Below are positions 62,988 through 64,000 of a stretch of DNA of 64,000 nucleotides, piece after piece (the first letter of the stretch is position 1; each line of letters opens with the position of its first letter). Position numbers and translations under genes: made by a program. Below the pieces are notes generated by a model. That model was not told the DNA's origin, did not search any database, and saw only the letters and a list, made by a program, of their open reading frames with translations. The stretch lies in assembly GCA_035771165.1 (NCBI GenBank), contig JAWNZC010000001.1, positions 930,001 through 994,000 of the forward strand, given 5' to 3'. The DNA is from Paragorgia papillata. Taxonomy: Eukaryota; Cnidaria; Anthozoa; Scleralcyonacea; Coralliidae.

Positions 62988-63254
62988 ATGGTTAAAAAAT
63001 CAAAATCAGATATCAGAAGCATACACCACCGTGCTGGACCCTCTCGCCATTTTTGTAAAAAAGATGGATGTACCTTTGAGACATCTAGTTTAACAGCATT
63101 GGGGTTACATCTAAAGTTTGTCCATAAAACATCTGGATCAACAAAACATAGGGTCAATAAGTGCTCAACATGTTCCAAAACATTTAACAATGATGAGGCT
63201 GCTCAATATCATAGCAAAAGTCATACCAAAAAAGTAAGAATTAATAAGTGCTAA
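62988..63254 (+). CDS. Two-finger C2H2 zinc-finger protein (88 aa)
   Basis: The frame is intact from ATG 62988 to the stop at 63254. Finger 1 is CKKDGCTFETSSLTALGLH followed by LKFVH (C-x4-C-x12-H-x4-H). Finger 2 is CSTCSKTFNNDEAAQYHSKSH (C-x2-C-x12-H-x3-H), a classical spacing. The N-terminus is basic (MVKKSKSDIRS), as is the C-terminus (KSHTKKVRINKC). It probably binds DNA or RNA. Its small size, lack of introns and neighbours suggest a mobile-element or virus-like gene and not a typical host transcription factor. The exact role is unknown. Confidence 0.7.
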   Translation: MVKKSKSDIRSIHHRAGPSRHFCKKDGCTFETSSLTALGLHLKFVHKTSGSTKHRVNKCSTCSKTFNNDEAAQYHSKSHTKKVRINKC

Positions 63255-63272
63255 ATTTTTTTTTACATACAT

Positions 63273-63291
63273 AAAGGGTAGCCGACCCTTT
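63273..63291 (+). terminator. Hairpin followed by T-run downstream of the zinc-finger ORF
   Basis: AAAGGGT - AGCCG - ACCCTTT forms a perfect 7-bp stem with a 5-base loop, followed by more T. It lies 19 bp after the zinc-finger stop codon. It resembles an intrinsic-terminator or hairpin 3' end signal. In a nuclear gene this is unexpected, and some DNA viruses and related elements use 3' hairpins. Confidence 0.45.
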
Positions 63292-63427
63292 TTTTTAAAT
63301 CATTTTGTTTTTGATATTTTGTATCTACTTTTGTTGGTTCGATATAGAGAATTTGTCATCCCTTTCCAAAACTTATAACAAAAATGTTATAATTTTTTCT
63401 AAAATAAATAATGAAAACAAAACAAAG

Positions 63428-63634
63428 TTATTTCCACCACACCTCTTCCTTTTTGTAAACTTTTTCAATAGGGCCATAGGTTTCAAATTTTAACTGTTTA
63501 ATGTCTAATCTTAATTTTTCAGCATCATCTTCGTAAATAACTAGTCTTCTACTTTTGATTTTGGTAGCAGTAATGATTTTTTCTTGTAATTCTTTAAGTT
63601 TTTGTTCTAACTTAATAATTTTATGGTTTTCCAT
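63428..63634 (-). CDS. Small coiled-coil protein (68 aa)
   Basis: Minus-strand frame, MENHKIIKLEQKLKELQEKI at the start, intact to its stop at 63428. The first 20 residues form an amphipathic, probably coiled-coil helix. The remainder is charged (YEDDAEKLRLDIKQLK) and ends EEVWWK. Its start codon faces that of the next plus-strand ORF across a 42-bp gap, as in a divergent promoter. No family is recognised. Confidence 0.5.
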   Translation of the reverse strand: MENHKIIKLEQKLKELQEKIITATKIKSRRLVIYEDDAEKLRLDIKQLKFETYGPIEKVYKKEEVWWK

Positions 63635-63676
63635 TATTTATTTTACTGTTTTGAAAAATCTTTACCAAGATAAATA
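63635..63676. promoter_or_regulatory. Divergent 42-bp intergenic gap
   Basis: This is the only sequence between two outward-facing start codons. It is AT-rich (TTATTTATTTTACTGTTTTG) and must hold at least parts of both 5' regions if both ORFs are expressed. No canonical TATA or initiator can be assigned with confidence. Confidence 0.3.
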
Positions 63677-64000
63677 ATGAGTTATTACTATGGTTATGGT
63701 AGACCAAGACGATCATTGGGTGAAGGTGGTACTGATTATGGAGACAAAATTAAAGAAATTGAAAAAAAATTAAAAAATCTTTCCCTTCATGAAAAAAATT
63801 ACAAAACTGTTTTCGATCTCAACATAACAAAAGCCACCAAAACATTTGAAACTGTTGCTGGAGTAAAAAGAATAACCCAAGCACGACAAGGAAACTCTGT
63901 TTTATGGCAAGATGACAAAACCAAGGCGCCTACATTTGGTTCGGATCCCACTGGTCCGGGCACAGACTACATTGAAAACAAGGGAGGCAACTACATGATG
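63677..64000 (+). CDS. Gly/Tyr-rich N-terminus of an unknown protein, cut by the window end
   Basis: The frame is open from ATG 63677 to the last base (at least 108 codons). It begins MSYYYGYGRPRRSLGEGG, then a Lys/Glu-rich helix (DKIKEIEKKLKNLSLHEKN). A more mixed region follows (NITKATKTFETVAGVKRIT), then a Gly/Pro/Asp loop-rich part (GSDPTGPGTDYIENKGG). The N-terminus plus short helix followed by a probably beta-rich part would suit a structural or fibre-like protein, but this is speculation. No known family is recognised. Confidence 0.55.
   Translation, partial: MSYYYGYGRPRRSLGEGGTDYGDKIKEIEKKLKNLSLHEKNYKTVFDLNITKATKTFETVAGVKRITQARQGNSVLWQDDKTKAPTFGSDPTGPGTDYIENKGGNYMM

Overview
The window is eukaryotic DNA, most likely from a marine invertebrate (a cnidarian or sponge is my best guess). 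It has spliced exons with GT/AG borders, a megasatellite, hAT, Ty3/Gypsy-type and Penelope-like elements, many foldback (MITE-like) repeats and long TA microsatellites. I see no bacterial operons, rRNA, tRNA or CRISPR. The species assignment is inference.

Layout. Positions 1-38907 are one satellite array, cut by the window edge, of about 144-150 bp monomers (roughly 265-270 copies). Several higher-order periods are visible (1309, 1896, 2894, about 3040 and 6377 bp), and a block of at least 4.5 kb recurs about 24.2 kb away. The protein-like frames inside it are by-products of the repeat. From 38908 to 43100 lies non-coding DNA with four foldback elements (40177-41259) and a minus-strand, two-exon gene remnant (41278-42343) with an in-frame TGA. 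A degenerate hAT transposase occupies 43339-45231. A nearly full-length Ty3/Gypsy-type LTR retrotransposon occupies 45693-50220: 152-bp LTRs with 2 differences, primer-binding site, gag, protease, RT, RNase H, integrase and polypurine tract. Most of its frameshifts are single-base changes in homopolymers.

From 50282 to 54562 are TA microsatellites, a foldback element and non-coding DNA. Embedded in the TA tracts are two direct 277-bp-spaced copies and one inverted copy of a repeat carrying a type I hammerhead self-cleaving ribozyme, plus a fragment. The inverted copy leads straight into the start of a Penelope-like reverse transcriptase (54664-55260), broken off at a G-tract. This is the clearest unusual system in the window: a Penelope element or retrozyme with its ribozyme-bearing terminal repeats.

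After a foldback (55515-55666) and a 20-bp minisatellite (55897-56270) comes the one convincing host-type gene, a spliced plus-strand gene from 56317 to at least 60337. It encodes a SAM-like domain, a lysine-rich linker, an 'IGWLHF' domain and a ubiquitin-like domain. Its introns hold a candidate DNA transposon and a hairpin element. Its last visible exon abuts a TATG/TG microsatellite, followed by palindromic minisatellites (60598-61560).

From 62111 to the window end the character changes to short, intact, intronless, closely packed AT-rich ORFs on both strands: a Cys-containing small protein, a coiled-coil protein with an internal duplication, a two-finger C2H2 protein, a divergent coiled-coil microprotein and the start of a Gly/Tyr-rich protein. 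I do not recognise this cluster. It looks like the edge of a virus-like or large self-synthesising mobile element, but no hallmark gene lies inside the window.
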